Assembly (NCBI GenBank): GCA_002684605.1
Contig: NYVM01000065.1
Coordinates: 45,291-109,290, forward strand
Reading direction: 5' to 3'
Length of the DNA stretch: 64,000 nt
From: Candidatus Pelagibacterales bacterium
GTDB lineage: Bacteria; Pseudomonadota; Alphaproteobacteria; TMED109
The translations under genes were made by a program, and so were the position numbers. The notes below the pieces were generated by a model. It was not told the DNA's origin. It made no database searches and worked only from the letters and a program-made list of their open reading frames with translations. This document shows, piece after piece, positions 32,938 to 43,079 of this stretch (the stretch's first letter is position 1; every line of letters begins with the position of its first letter).

Positions 32938-33948
32938 TTAAATTTTAACTAATCTTTTTCCTTTATTATCACCGTTTAATAATCCAATTAGAGCCATAGG
33001 TGTGCTTTCTAATCCATTCATTATATCTTCTGCAGGAATTATTTTATTTTGATTTATCCAGTTTAAAAGATTCTTTTCTGCCTCTTCTTGTTCTTTTTCA
33101 TTGAAATCCATAACTATAAACCCTTTAAGCGTAAGCCTTTTTGTTACAATGAGTCCTGGAACACCCCTCGGACCATTTTGAGGGGACGCTTGGTCATATT
33201 GAGATACTGCACCACAGCATATTATTCTGCCAAAGTTATTCATAGCAAATAATACGGATTCAAATATTGGGCCTCCTACATTATCAAAATATACATCAAC
33301 CTTTTCTGGGCATAAAGATCTTAAATCTTTAATAAAATTGTCATTTTTATAGTTTACTACTCCATCAAACCCTAATACGTCTTTAAGCCATGAAGCTTTT
33401 TCATCAGAACTAGTTATTCCAATTACCTTGCAACCTTTAATTTTTGCTATTTGACCTGCAACGTTACCAACAGCACCTGCAGCAGCGGAAATCAATACAG
33501 TTTCTCCTTTTTTAAGATCTGCAAGACCTAGACCAAAGTAGGCAGTTTTACCTGTTATACCGAGGACACTCATGTGAAGGTTTTCAGATGCTTTTATAGA
33601 TGTTTTTATTAATTCTTTTGCATCTCTAATAGCATAATTTTGCCAACCTAAATCTCCTTCAACATAATCACCTATATTAAAATTATTATTATTAGTAGCT
33701 ATTACTTTACCTAGTGCGTATCCACCCATAACATCTCCAGGAAGTATTTGGCTTCTGTAGGTTCTTCCCTGCATCCATGCACGATTAGCAGCATCTATAG
33801 AGATATATACTACTTCTACTAAAACTTGGTTGTGATCTAAATCTTTCACTTTAGAATTTTTAAATTCAAAATTATCTTCTAGTAATTTATCTTTGGGAGA
33901 ACTTTTAAGGTATATTTGTTTATTCGTTAAAGAAGATATATCTAGCAT
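32938..33948 (-). CDS. NADP-dependent oxidoreductase (CurA/PTGR-like)
   Basis: A 336-residue medium-chain reductase of the curcumin/alkenal reductase class. Features: RAWMQGRTYRSQILPGDVMGG near residues 58-78, the cofactor motif ISAAAGAVGNVAGQIAK near 155-171, the FDNVGGPIFE segment and the GFIVMDF motif near 275. Such enzymes reduce the 2,3-double bond of enones with NADPH. Its start overlaps the end of the HAD-hydrolase gene by seven bases, so the two are translationally coupled. Confidence 0.82.
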   Translation of the reverse strand: MLDISSLTNKQIYLKSSPKDKLLEDNFEFKNSKVKDLDHNQVLVEVVYISIDAANRAWMQGRTYRSQILPGDVMGGYALGKVIATNNNNFNIGDYVEGDLGWQNYAIRDAKELIKTSIKASENLHMSVLGITGKTAYFGLGLADLKKGETVLISAAAGAVGNVAGQIAKIKGCKVIGITSSDEKASWLKDVLGFDGVVNYKNDNFIKDLRSLCPEKVDVYFDNVGGPIFESVLFAMNNFGRIICCGAVSQYDQASPQNGPRGVPGLIVTKRLTLKGFIVMDFNEKEQEEAEKNLLNWINQNKIIPAEDIMNGLESTPMALIGLLNGDNKGKRLVKI

Positions 33949-34658
33949 CCTAAAGATTCCTTTAGTTCAGTAAAACTATCTACAATTATATCATGATGAG
34001 CATTTGCAGTTGGATCGGGTGGTCCTTCTTTTCCCCATTCTAAAGGTCTTTTTACAAATATAGTTTTAAATCCAACTTTTTTAGCAGCATCTAGGTCAAA
34101 ATTATGACACGCAACCATTCCACATTCACTAGGTTCTAACTGTAGCCATTTTGCTGCAGTTTCATAAGCTTCAGGAAGAATTTTATATTTGCCAATGCCT
34201 TCACAAGAAAATACGGCATCCCAGGTAAGATTATTTTTTCTTGCTGTATCAATAATTAATTTAAAACTCAGTAATGTAAAAGATACACATAAAAATTGTT
34301 TTTTTAAACTAGGTAAAACGTCTGGAAAATCATCCCATACCTTAAAGTTATGAGGAGCATTATAAGCAATGTCATAAAGGTTCTTTTCTGTAAATGCAGA
34401 TAAATTAAATTCAGAAACTATCTCTTCTAGAGCTATTCTATGTCCTCCATCAAAGTTATATTCAGGTTTATTATGTTCTCCTAAATTTAAAACAGATTTA
34501 AGAGATCTTCTTCTAAGTTCATTAGTTATACTTGCCCAATCTTTTTTAATTCCATGCTCTTCTCCTGCTTTTTCAAACGCATTCTTAAAACCTGTATGCC
34601 AGTCTAAAATTGTTCCACCAGTATCAAATGTAAGCGCTTTGATATCTTTAATTGACAT
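33942..34658 (-). CDS. HAD-family hydrolase, type II haloacid dehalogenase-like
   Basis: A 238-residue HAD enzyme. The nucleophile aspartate lies in ALTFDTGGTILDWH near residue 11; motif II serine/threonine is in the SFTLLSF strand near 132, a lysine near 160 (GKYKILPEAY) and the motif III acid region HNFDLDAAKKVGF near 195. The TFDTGGT variant replaces the VFGT of classical L-2-haloacid dehalogenases, so phosphatase or dehalogenase activity is uncertain. It overlaps the CurA-like gene downstream. Confidence 0.75.
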   Translation of the reverse strand: MSIKDIKALTFDTGGTILDWHTGFKNAFEKAGEEHGIKKDWASITNELRRRSLKSVLNLGEHNKPEYNFDGGHRIALEEIVSEFNLSAFTEKNLYDIAYNAPHNFKVWDDFPDVLPSLKKQFLCVSFTLLSFKLIIDTARKNNLTWDAVFSCEGIGKYKILPEAYETAAKWLQLEPSECGMVACHNFDLDAAKKVGFKTIFVKRPLEWGKEGPPDPTANAHHDIIVDSFTELKESLGC

Positions 34659-34693
34659 GTATTAATCCTTTTATTAATAATTAAATTTAATAG

Positions 34694-35485
34694 TTATCTA
34701 CCTGTAAATACTGGCTTTTCTTTTGCTATGAATGATTTGGCAGCATTTTGGTGATCTTCCGTATCTCTGCATAATGTTTGATATAATGCTTCACTATCTA
34801 AAGATGCATTTAAATCGCCTTTTTCAGCTAAATTCATATTATGTTTCATATATCTATAAGCTGTTGATGGTCCTGTTGCAATTTGTTCTACAATTTCATT
34901 GGCAACACTTTGCAGGTTTTCTTCACTTGCTACTCTGTTGATTATGCCTAATTCTTTTGCTTCATTTGCAGTTAGCACACTAGATAAATAATATAATTCT
35001 CTAGCTCTTGCTGTACCAATCATTTGCGTTAGAAAAAATGTACCTCCAAAATCTCCAGGAAAGCCTGCTTTAGCAAAAGCCGTAGTAATTTTGGCATTTT
35101 CACTAGCTATCCTCATATCACAAGCTAAAGCAAGGGATAAACCAGCACCTGCTGCTGCTCCAGGTAAGATAGCTATTGTAGGTATTGGCATTTCGTGTAA
35201 TATTCTAGAAGCTTCCATCATACGTCTAAGATTATTTGTTTTTTCTTGAGTTGTTTCCTCTTCATTATCTCTTTCGGCCATATCTTTAAGGTCTCCACCA
35301 GCACAAAAGGCATTGCCTGCACCAGTAAGAACTAAAGCTCTTACAGAGCTATCATTTTCTGCTTTTATTAGCTCATGATATAAAGTATTTAACATATCAT
35401 GACTTAAAGCATTTCTTCTTTCTGGGCGGTTAAAAGTTATTTTTAAGATAGAATTTTCTTTGTTTACAATTAAGTCATTAGTCAT
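34694..35485 (-). CDS. Enoyl-CoA hydratase/isomerase family protein
   Basis: A 263-residue crotonase-fold enzyme. It has ITFNRPERRNALS, the oxyanion region GAGNAFCAGGDLKDM near residue 55-69 and LPGAAAGAGLSLALACDM near 107-124. A catalytic glutamate position of hydratases is not obvious by eye in FAKAGFPGDFGGTFFL, where the equivalent of Glu144 is glycine or aspartate, so an isomerase or hydrolase-like reaction is possible. It lies between a HAD hydrolase and a D-aminoacylase on one strand. Confidence 0.82.
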   Translation of the reverse strand: MTNDLIVNKENSILKITFNRPERRNALSHDMLNTLYHELIKAENDSSVRALVLTGAGNAFCAGGDLKDMAERDNEEETTQEKTNNLRRMMEASRILHEMPIPTIAILPGAAAGAGLSLALACDMRIASENAKITTAFAKAGFPGDFGGTFFLTQMIGTARARELYYLSSVLTANEAKELGIINRVASEENLQSVANEIVEQIATGPSTAYRYMKHNMNLAEKGDLNASLDSEALYQTLCRDTEDHQNAAKSFIAKEKPVFTGR

Positions 35486-35507
35486 TATTTTATCCTTTAT
35501 TTTAATT

Positions 35508-37214
35508 TTAATTAATAGCTTGATTGCCTCTAATCAATTTTCCTGGAAGCTCTCCAGTAAACTCTCCATTATGAGAGACTTCTATTCCCTTAACAAAAGT
35601 ATGATCATAGCCATTAGACTTTTGTATTAATCTTTTTCCACCTGCAGGTAAGTCATAACTTAATGATGGTTTAGTTAAAGATATTTTGTCATAATCTATA
35701 ATATTAATATCCGCACGCATTCCTTTTAATAAGGCACCTCTGTCATTTAAACCATAGGTTTGTGCAGTCTTAAGAGTTTGTTTAGATACAAGGTGTTCTA
35801 AGTTCAGTAATTTTCCTCTTGTTCTATCTCTAGACCAGAAGGGGACCATAAAGGTTGGATAACTTGCATCACAAATTGTAGCTACATGAGCACCAGCGTC
35901 ACCTACACCGCAAATTGTATGCTCTGATTCAAGCATTTCGGCTATTACATCTAAATTATTATGAGTATAATTTTCAAAGGTGTGCATTAAAAATTCATCA
36001 TTATCAGAAGAAATAAAATGATTAAGCATTATCTCCCATGGACTTTTGTTTAATTCTGATGCTAGAGAAGTTATACTCATCTCTTTAGTAGGTTCATAGT
36101 TTAGAGGTTCTTTTAATAAATAAGTTAGAGAAAAAGTTTGCTTTATCCATTTAGTATGAGCATTTTCTGGAATATCATTTATTAAACTATTACGAATGTC
36201 CATGTTATTATTTATTAATTTATTTCGTTCTTTAGCTGATAAATGTTTAATTTTTTCCCATATTTTATGACTAGAAAACGGATTCACACTAGTATTAAAC
36301 CCCATTAATACTCCAATAGGGCGACTTCCAACTTGCCCTGTAGTGCTGATACCTTTTTTATTAGCCTCTGCTATATGTTTTAATGTATCTCTCCATCTTT
36401 CAGGAAAATCATTATATTGTATAAGAAGGACAGATAAAGGTTGTCCAGAATGTTTTGAAGCTTGAATTAATAACTCCATTTCGCCAGGACCCATATCTGA
36501 ATTACACTGTAAAAGACCTTTTTTTGTATTTTTTAATGCTTCCGCTATACCTGCTAGTTCTTTATCATCTGCGCTTAAACTAGGAATAAGGTTTCCATCT
36601 GCAGATTTATGTTTTGTAGTTCTTGATGTTGATATTCCAAGTGCCCCAGCTACAAGTGCTTCTTCTAACAAACTTGTCATTTTTGAAATTTGTTTTTCAT
36701 CTGGTTTAGATAAATGGTTTGCTCCATCTTCTCCCATAACAAAAAAACGTAACGCAGAATGAGGAACTTGTGTTCCTATATCCATTATTCTTTTTGATTT
36801 TTCTAATGTATTTAAATATTCTGGAAAAGATTCCCATGAAAAATCTATACCTTCTGATAAGACTGATTCTGGAATATCTTCAACGCCTTCCATTAGATTA
36901 ATTAAATAATTTTCACTTCCTTTTTTAACTGGAGCAAAGCCCACGCCACAATTTCCAAAAACGCATGTAGTTACACCGTGCCATGATGATGGAGTGAGAT
37001 ATGGGTCCCATGTTGCTTGCCCATCATAATGAGTATGTATATCTACCCATCCAGGTGTTACTAATTTTCCTTCTGCATTTATAGTTCTTTTAGAGTTTTC
37101 TGATATTTTACCTACTTCACAAATCATACCATCAGTTATAGCTATATCAGAAAGTATTTTTGGAGAACCTGTTCCATCTATTACAGTGCCATTTTTAATA
37201 ATCAGATCATGCAT
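35508..37214 (-). CDS. N-acyl-D-amino-acid deacylase family amidohydrolase
   Basis: A 568-residue amidohydrolase of the D-aminoacylase/dihydroorotase superfamily. The metal-binding HTHYDGQ motif is near residues 61-67 and is preceded by TPGWVDI; GNCGVGFAPVK and GDAGAHVATICDASY are further family segments. Family members remove acyl groups from D-amino acids, but many homologues have other amide or carbamate substrates. The C-terminal part contains the KGMRADINIIDYD beta-sandwich motif. Confidence 0.82.
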   Translation of the reverse strand: MHDLIIKNGTVIDGTGSPKILSDIAITDGMICEVGKISENSKRTINAEGKLVTPGWVDIHTHYDGQATWDPYLTPSSWHGVTTCVFGNCGVGFAPVKKGSENYLINLMEGVEDIPESVLSEGIDFSWESFPEYLNTLEKSKRIMDIGTQVPHSALRFFVMGEDGANHLSKPDEKQISKMTSLLEEALVAGALGISTSRTTKHKSADGNLIPSLSADDKELAGIAEALKNTKKGLLQCNSDMGPGEMELLIQASKHSGQPLSVLLIQYNDFPERWRDTLKHIAEANKKGISTTGQVGSRPIGVLMGFNTSVNPFSSHKIWEKIKHLSAKERNKLINNNMDIRNSLINDIPENAHTKWIKQTFSLTYLLKEPLNYEPTKEMSITSLASELNKSPWEIMLNHFISSDNDEFLMHTFENYTHNNLDVIAEMLESEHTICGVGDAGAHVATICDASYPTFMVPFWSRDRTRGKLLNLEHLVSKQTLKTAQTYGLNDRGALLKGMRADINIIDYDKISLTKPSLSYDLPAGGKRLIQKSNGYDHTFVKGIEVSHNGEFTGELPGKLIRGNQAIN

Positions 37215-37244
37215 ATGAAGTATCCTAAATTAATAAAATAAGTA

Positions 37245-38723
37245 TTACAATATAGTTCTTTTTATGGCTTTATTCCAACCATTTCTATACTTTTTAATTT
37301 CTTCATCTTCCATATTAGGAATAAAGCTTTTATGCAATTGCCAAAAAACCTTAGTTTCTTCTATAGAGGAATATAAGCCGGAGCCTATAGAGGCTAATAT
37401 AGCTGCTCCTTTAGAGGTTGTTTCCGCATTGTTTGATTTTTCTATTTTTACATTACTTATACTTGATAAAAATTGTAGCAGCCAGTCATTAGTGCTCATG
37501 CCTCCATCTACTCTAACTATTTTAGGTTGTTGTCCATCCGCTGTCATTGCATCAAATAAATCTACACTTTGATAAGCTACGGCTTCTAGTGCGGCTCTCA
37601 CTATTTCAGCTTTACCGGAAGATCCTGTTAAGCCAACTATTGTGCCTCTAGCATCTGGTTTCCAATGAGGGGCACCTAACCCTGTAAAGGCAGGAACAAA
37701 ATAAACACCATTATTATCTTTAATACTTGCAGCCAAATATTCACTATCATTTATATTTTGAATTATTTCTAATTTATCTCTAAGCCATTTCATAGTTGAT
37801 CCAGAAGTAAAAATTGATCCTTCAAGAGCATAGCTTGTAGTATTATTAATTTTATAAGCAATTGTACTAAGAAGTTTATTTTTACTTTTTAATGGTTTTT
37901 TTCCTGTATTAGCTAGGATAAAACATCCTGTTCCAAATGTAGCTTTAATATCACCAGGGTTAAAACAATTTTGTCCTATAGCTGCAGATTGTTGATCTCC
38001 AATCATAGCATTAATAGGAATAGTCTTTTCTGTAATGTTTTTACTTGTTGCACCAAATTCAAATATATTATCTTTTACTTCAGGTAATATATTTAATGGA
38101 ATTTTAAAGATTTCTAATAATTCATTATCCCACTTATTGTCATGAATATTATATAAACTTGTTCGTGATGCATTTGTTGCATCTGTATAAAAACTTTTTC
38201 CATCGGTTAATTTAAATAATAGAAAAGTATCAATAGTTCCTACGCATAATTTATTACTTAAGGCTAATTGCTTTGCATTATCTATATTATCTAATATCCA
38301 AGATATTTTTGTTGCCGAAAAATAAGGGTCTAGAAGTAAACCTGTCTTATTATTGATTGTTTTATTTAATCCATTAATAATTAACTCATTACATTTATCT
38401 TTTGTTCTGCGATCCTGCCAAACAATTGCGTTATATAAAACTTTTCCTGTATCTTTATTCCACGCAACTATAGTTTCTCTTTGGTTTGTTATGCCTATAG
38501 ATAAAACATTAATATTTTTTGATTTTGCATAAGAAATAATATTTTTAGTAACTAATAAAGTTTTTTTCCATAGATCATTCGCATCTTGCTCTACCCATCC
38601 ATTGGCAGGATATAAAGTATCGATACTTTCTTGTTCAATATGAATTGTTGAAAATTTTTTATCAAACAAAACAGCTCTTGTAGAAGATGTACCTTGGTCA
38701 ATTGCAATAATAGCATCCTGCAT
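37245..38723 (-). CDS. glpK: Glycerol kinase
   Basis: A 492-residue FGGY-family kinase with strong glycerol kinase identity. It has AIDQGTSSTRAVLFD at the start, GITNQRET near residue 80, IVWQDRRT near 101, the DATNASRTSLYNI glycerol/ATP loop near 185-197, and the GLGAPHWKPDARG segment near 320. Catalyses ATP-dependent phosphorylation of glycerol to sn-glycerol 3-phosphate. No glpD or glpF is adjacent. It is divergent from the nitronate monooxygenase with an 83-base gap. Confidence 0.92.
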   Translation of the reverse strand: MQDAIIAIDQGTSSTRAVLFDKKFSTIHIEQESIDTLYPANGWVEQDANDLWKKTLLVTKNIISYAKSKNINVLSIGITNQRETIVAWNKDTGKVLYNAIVWQDRRTKDKCNELIINGLNKTINNKTGLLLDPYFSATKISWILDNIDNAKQLALSNKLCVGTIDTFLLFKLTDGKSFYTDATNASRTSLYNIHDNKWDNELLEIFKIPLNILPEVKDNIFEFGATSKNITEKTIPINAMIGDQQSAAIGQNCFNPGDIKATFGTGCFILANTGKKPLKSKNKLLSTIAYKINNTTSYALEGSIFTSGSTMKWLRDKLEIIQNINDSEYLAASIKDNNGVYFVPAFTGLGAPHWKPDARGTIVGLTGSSGKAEIVRAALEAVAYQSVDLFDAMTADGQQPKIVRVDGGMSTNDWLLQFLSSISNVKIEKSNNAETTSKGAAILASIGSGLYSSIEETKVFWQLHKSFIPNMEDEEIKKYRNGWNKAIKRTIL

Positions 38724-38806
38724 AAAAAAACCTTACTTTTATAAAAATAGTATATATATTATATAAATTAATCATTACATATAAATTAAAAATTTGGGAT
38801 ATAATA

Positions 38807-39784
38807 ATGAACTTACCTTCTATACTTAATAAAAAAAATTTTTCCGTACCTGTTATTGCCGCTCCATTATTTATTATATCTAATCCAGAATTAGTCATAG
38901 CCCAATGTAAAGCAGGAGTTTTAGGTTCTTTCCCGGCTTTAAATGCAAGACCACAAGAATTATTGGATGATTGGCTGGCACAAATCACAGAAGAGTTAGC
39001 AACATTTAAGACAAAAAATCCTGATGTAACTGTGGCTCCCTTTGCGGTTAATCAAATTGTACATAGATCTAACGATATTAGATTAGATAAAGATATGGAA
39101 ATGTGTGTAAAATATAAAGTTCCTGTTGTTATTACTTCATTAGGAGCAAGGCCGGAAGTTAATGATGCTATTCATAGTTATGGAGGTATAGTTTTGCATG
39201 ATGTGATTAATAATAGGTTCGCTCATAAAGCTATTGAAAAAGGAGCCGATGGCCTTGTTGCAGTTGCAGCTGGAGCAGGGGGGCACGCAGGAGTAACATC
39301 TCCTTTTGCTTTGGTTCAAGAAATTAGAGAATGGTTTAAAGGACCATTAGCATTATCAGGGTCAATAGCTACTGGAAATGCTGTTTTAGCTGCAGAAGCA
39401 GCGGGTGCAGATTTTGGTTATATTGGATCTGCATTTATAGCAACAAAGGAAGCTAATGCTAATGATGGCTATAAAAATGCAATTACTCAATATGCAGCTG
39501 ATGATATCGTTCATACTAATTTAATTACTGGCGTTCATGGAAATTATTTGAAACCTTCTCTAGCTAGTGCTGGTTTTGACCCTGATAATTTACCTACAAG
39601 TGATCCTAGTAAAATGGATTTTGGTCCTGAGGGAATGGAAAAGAAAAAAGCTTGGAAAGATATTTGGGGTTGTGGTCAAGGTATTGGTGCAATTAAAGAT
39701 GTGCTTTCAACTGAGGGATTAGTAAATCGTTTGAAACAAGAATATGAAGAAGCGAGAGATAAAATAATAAATACTGCTGCTTAG
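38807..39784 (+). CDS. Nitronate monooxygenase family flavoprotein
   Basis: A 325-residue FMN TIM-barrel enzyme of the NMO/2-nitropropane dioxygenase family. It begins LNKKNFSVPVIAAPLFIISNPE, has the conserved VAAGAGGHAGVTSPFALVQEI region near residues 150-170 and the SGSIATGNAVLAAEAAGADFGYIGSAFIAT segment near 184-212. Known members oxidise nitronates and nitroalkanes; many homologues have other quinone-reductase-like roles. It is followed 31 bases later by feruloyl-CoA synthase. Confidence 0.82.
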   Translation: MNLPSILNKKNFSVPVIAAPLFIISNPELVIAQCKAGVLGSFPALNARPQELLDDWLAQITEELATFKTKNPDVTVAPFAVNQIVHRSNDIRLDKDMEMCVKYKVPVVITSLGARPEVNDAIHSYGGIVLHDVINNRFAHKAIEKGADGLVAVAAGAGGHAGVTSPFALVQEIREWFKGPLALSGSIATGNAVLAAEAAGADFGYIGSAFIATKEANANDGYKNAITQYAADDIVHTNLITGVHGNYLKPSLASAGFDPDNLPTSDPSKMDFGPEGMEKKKAWKDIWGCGQGIGAIKDVLSTEGLVNRLKQEYEEARDKIINTAA

Positions 39785-39815
39785 AAGATAAATTAATCTT
39801 GGGAGTTACTTAGTA

Positions 39816-41630
39816 ATGAAATTATCATTTCCACCTCAAGAGTTAGATGTAGAAAAAAGAGAAGATGGAACTTTAATTTTAAGGTCTCCAATAAAACTTG
39901 AAGAATGCGAAATTAATGTTGGTAATAAATTTAAAAAAACTTGTGAACAAGTCCCTGAAAATATTTGGTTAGCGGAAAGGGAAAATGGAGAATGGACCAA
40001 ATTATCTTATAAAAAAGCTTTAAAAAATATAAACAGCATCTCCCAATATATAATTGATAATGGTTTAAATCAAAAAAAACCTATTATGATTTTATCTGGA
40101 AATAGTATAAATCATGGATTGTTAAATGTAGCTGGTCTATTTTGTGGGGTTCCAGTTGCTCCCATATCTGTTGCCTATTCTTTAATGAGTAGTGATTATG
40201 CAAAATTAAAACATTGTTTTGAATTAGTTGATCCAGGTTTAATTTTTGTAGAAGATGGAATAATGTTTGAAAAGGCTCTCGAAAACCTTCCTTTAGATAA
40301 TATTAAAGTAATTTGTACAAAAAACCCTGTTTTAAAATATAATATGGAATTATTTAAAAATTTATTATGTGTAGCTCCTAATAATGAAATTGAAAAAACT
40401 TATAATGCAGTTACTCCAAGCTATATTGCAAAATATTTATTTACTTCTGGTTCTACGGGAATGCCAAAGGGAGTAATTAATACGCAAAAAATGCTTTGTG
40501 TTAATATGCAGCAGGGGCATCAAGTAAGACCTCAAGAGTTTGGAGAAAGTATAATTGTAGATTGGCTTCCATGGAATCATACCATGGGAGGAAACCTTTC
40601 ATTAAATGGAATATTTTGGAATGGAGGGACTATGTATATTGATAATGGAAAACCTATTCCTTCATTATTTTTAAATACAATTAAAAACCTTAAAGAAATC
40701 TCTCCAACTTCATATGGATCAGTTCCTGCTGGTTTAGCTATGTTGTTAGAGGCTTTGAAATCAGACAAAGATCTATGTAAATCATTTTTTAAAAACTTAA
40801 GTTTTATATCTTATGGTGGAGCATCGCTGCCTTCCGAAATTTGGTATGGAATTAGAGATTTAGCAAAAAACACTACAGGTAATGATATAGATCTTGTTAG
40901 TGGATGGGGTTCTACTGAAACTGCGCCTTTATCAACATCAACATATTTTAAATTAGATAAACCAGGCAATATAGGTTTACCAGTTCCTGGAATAGAAATA
41001 AAAATGATTCCTGTAGGAAATAAAATGGAGTTAAGAGTAAAAGGCCCTAATGTGACTCCAGGATACTTAAAGAGGGATGATTTAACTAAAAAAGCATTTG
41101 ATGAAGAAGGTTTTTACATAATTGGAGATGCGGGAAGGTTAGTAGATGCCAATGATCCTAGTAGAGGTATAGATTTTGATGGAAGAGTAGTTGAAAACTT
41201 TAAAATGCTTACTGGAACTTGGGTAGATGTAGGGAGCCTTCGATTAGCAGTTGTTAATTCATGTGCTCCATTACTGCAAGACGGTTTGGTAACTGGTCAT
41301 GATAAAAATTATTTAGGGTTTCTGGCTTGGCCTAATATAGAGGCCTGTAAAAAATTCTTAGGTCAAGAATTAGAAGTTAAAGAAATTATCAATCATCCTC
41401 TATTGAGAGAAGAAATTAAAAGAAATATAGTTATACATAATAAAAATTTCCCAGGGTCCAGTACAAAAATTAAAAAACTTATTCTTATGCATATTCCTCC
41501 ATCATTTGATAATAATGAAATAACAGATAAAGGCTATGTTAATCAGTCTTCTGCTTTAGCATCTAGAGCAGATTTAGTTAATAAATTGTATGATAACTTA
41601 AATAATAGTGAAGAGGTTATAGTAATTTAA
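39816..41630 (+). CDS. Feruloyl-CoA synthase
   Basis: A 604-residue ANL ligase with the specific features of feruloyl-CoA synthases: YLFTSGSTGMPKGVINT near residue 209, VDWLPWNHTMGGN near 247-260, the WNGGTMYIDNGKPIP motif, and the GWGSTETAP region. The C-terminal catalytic-lysine domain is shorter than in other ANL enzymes. Reaction: ferulate (or a related hydroxycinnamate) with CoA and ATP to the CoA thioester, the first step of non-oxidative phenylpropanoid degradation. The matching hydratase-lyase and vanillin dehydrogenase may be among the crotonase and ALDH genes of the window. Confidence 0.85.
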   Translation: MKLSFPPQELDVEKREDGTLILRSPIKLEECEINVGNKFKKTCEQVPENIWLAERENGEWTKLSYKKALKNINSISQYIIDNGLNQKKPIMILSGNSINHGLLNVAGLFCGVPVAPISVAYSLMSSDYAKLKHCFELVDPGLIFVEDGIMFEKALENLPLDNIKVICTKNPVLKYNMELFKNLLCVAPNNEIEKTYNAVTPSYIAKYLFTSGSTGMPKGVINTQKMLCVNMQQGHQVRPQEFGESIIVDWLPWNHTMGGNLSLNGIFWNGGTMYIDNGKPIPSLFLNTIKNLKEISPTSYGSVPAGLAMLLEALKSDKDLCKSFFKNLSFISYGGASLPSEIWYGIRDLAKNTTGNDIDLVSGWGSTETAPLSTSTYFKLDKPGNIGLPVPGIEIKMIPVGNKMELRVKGPNVTPGYLKRDDLTKKAFDEEGFYIIGDAGRLVDANDPSRGIDFDGRVVENFKMLTGTWVDVGSLRLAVVNSCAPLLQDGLVTGHDKNYLGFLAWPNIEACKKFLGQELEVKEIINHPLLREEIKRNIVIHNKNFPGSSTKIKKLILMHIPPSFDNNEITDKGYVNQSSALASRADLVNKLYDNLNNSEEVIVI

Positions 41631-42326
41631 CTATACTTCTAACCATTCTTTTCTTATGTCTTTATTTGCTTCTAATTCTTTAGGAGTGCCTTCAAAAACC
41701 ATTTCTCCATGGCCCATTAGATAAACCCTTCCAGCTAATCTTAAGGCTATAGTAAGTTTTTGCTCAACTAAAAGTATAGAAATACCTTTGCTTGCAATCT
41801 TTTTTAAAAGTTCAGCAACAGTTTCAACCATTTGAGGAGATAAGCCTTCTGTAGGTTCATCTATCATCATAAACTCAGGGTTGCCCATTAAACACCTACA
41901 AATTGTAAGCATTTGTTGTTCTCCGCCGGACAATGCTGAAGCATTTACATTAGCTCTTCTTTCTAGGTTTGGAAATAAAGAAAACATTTCTTCAACGGAC
42001 CAATCTGCTTTAGCTTTTTTGTCTTTTACACCTAATAAAAGATTTTCTTTAACAGTTAAAGTTGGAAATACATCTCTATTTTCAGGAACATATCCTATAC
42101 CTTTTAATGCTATATCATGCGTAGCATTTCCTACTATTTCATTATCCTTATATAAAATTGATCCTGTTGTTGGAACTAAGCCCATAATTGATTTAACTAA
42201 AGTAGATCGGCCTACACCATTTCTTCCAAGTAGGGCAATTATTTCTCCTCTATTGATAGATAGGTTTACCCCCCTAAGTATGTGAGATTTTCCATAATAT
42301 GCATGAAGGTCTGTTACTTTTAACAT
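41631..42326 (-). CDS. livF: Branched-chain-type ABC transporter ATP-binding protein LivF
   Basis: A 231-residue ABC ATPase with the LivF pattern: DLHAYYGKSHILRGVNL at the start, signature LSGGEQQML near 136, Walker B FMMIDEPTEGLSP near 156 and the Q/H-loop residues of the family. Walker A reads GRNGVGRST: the usual lysine is arginine (codon CGA), noted separately. It ends the livHMGF set; its stop lies directly against the feruloyl-CoA synthase stop, converging. Confidence 0.9.
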   Translation of the reverse strand: MLKVTDLHAYYGKSHILRGVNLSINRGEIIALLGRNGVGRSTLVKSIMGLVPTTGSILYKDNEIVGNATHDIALKGIGYVPENRDVFPTLTVKENLLLGVKDKKAKADWSVEEMFSLFPNLERRANVNASALSGGEQQMLTICRCLMGNPEFMMIDEPTEGLSPQMVETVAELLKKIASKGISILLVEQKLTIALRLAGRVYLMGHGEMVFEGTPKELEANKDIRKEWLEV

Positions 42327-42329
42327 TAT

Positions 42330-43079
42330 TTAATGATCCTCTGTTCCAAGGTAAGCTTCCTGAACAGCTTTATTCATTCTTATGTTTTCAGGAGTATCTG
42401 TTGCAATAATTTGTCCATAAACAAGAACTGATATTCTATCCGCTAAGTCAAAAACTACACCCATATCATGTTCAACTACAACTAAGGTTCTATTTTCCGA
42501 TATTTTTTTTATTAAGTTTACAGCTCTTTCTGTTTCTGAGTTAGACATACCAGCAGTTGGTTCATCAAGCATAAGTGTATCGGCACCACCTGCAATAGTT
42601 ATCCCAATTTCAAGAGCTCTTTGATCAGCATAACTTAAAAGGCCTGCAGGTAGTTGTGCGCAATGCTGTAAGTTGACTTCCTCAAGTATAATATTAGTTT
42701 TTTCATTTAACTCTTTGCTTTTATTAACAAGTTTTATAATAGAATACTTGAAATCTAAAGACCATAATATTCCACATCTAATATTTTCATATACTGACAT
42801 TTTAGGAAAAATATTAGTTACTTGGAAACTTCTTGCTAAACCTTTTCGATTTATTTGATGAGGTTCTAAGTTATTTATCTTCTCTCCATTTAAAGTAATT
42901 TTTCCTGAAGTTACTTTATAATGACCAGATATTAAATGGAATAGGGTAGACTTTCCTGCTCCATTTGGTCCAATAATTGCATGTCTTTCATTTTTTTGAA
43001 TGTCTAAATTGAGATTTTGTATAATTTTAGCTTCACCAAAAGATTTAGAAACATTACTTAATTTCAAGGAAACACTCAT
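42330..43079 (-). CDS. livG: Branched-chain-type ABC transporter ATP-binding protein LivG
   Basis: A 249-residue ABC ATPase with a canonical Walker A GPNGAGKST near residue 36, HQINRKGLARSFQVTNIFP with the Q-loop, the ATPase signature LLSYADQRALEIG near 150 and Walker B TLMLDEPTAGMSN near 170. The EHDMGVVFDLADRI H-loop is present. Starts within a 4-base overlap with livM. Confidence 0.9.
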   Translation of the reverse strand: MSVSLKLSNVSKSFGEAKIIQNLNLDIQKNERHAIIGPNGAGKSTLFHLISGHYKVTSGKITLNGEKINNLEPHQINRKGLARSFQVTNIFPKMSVYENIRCGILWSLDFKYSIIKLVNKSKELNEKTNIILEEVNLQHCAQLPAGLLSYADQRALEIGITIAGGADTLMLDEPTAGMSNSETERAVNLIKKISENRTLVVVEHDMGVVFDLADRISVLVYGQIIATDTPENIRMNKAVQEAYLGTEDH

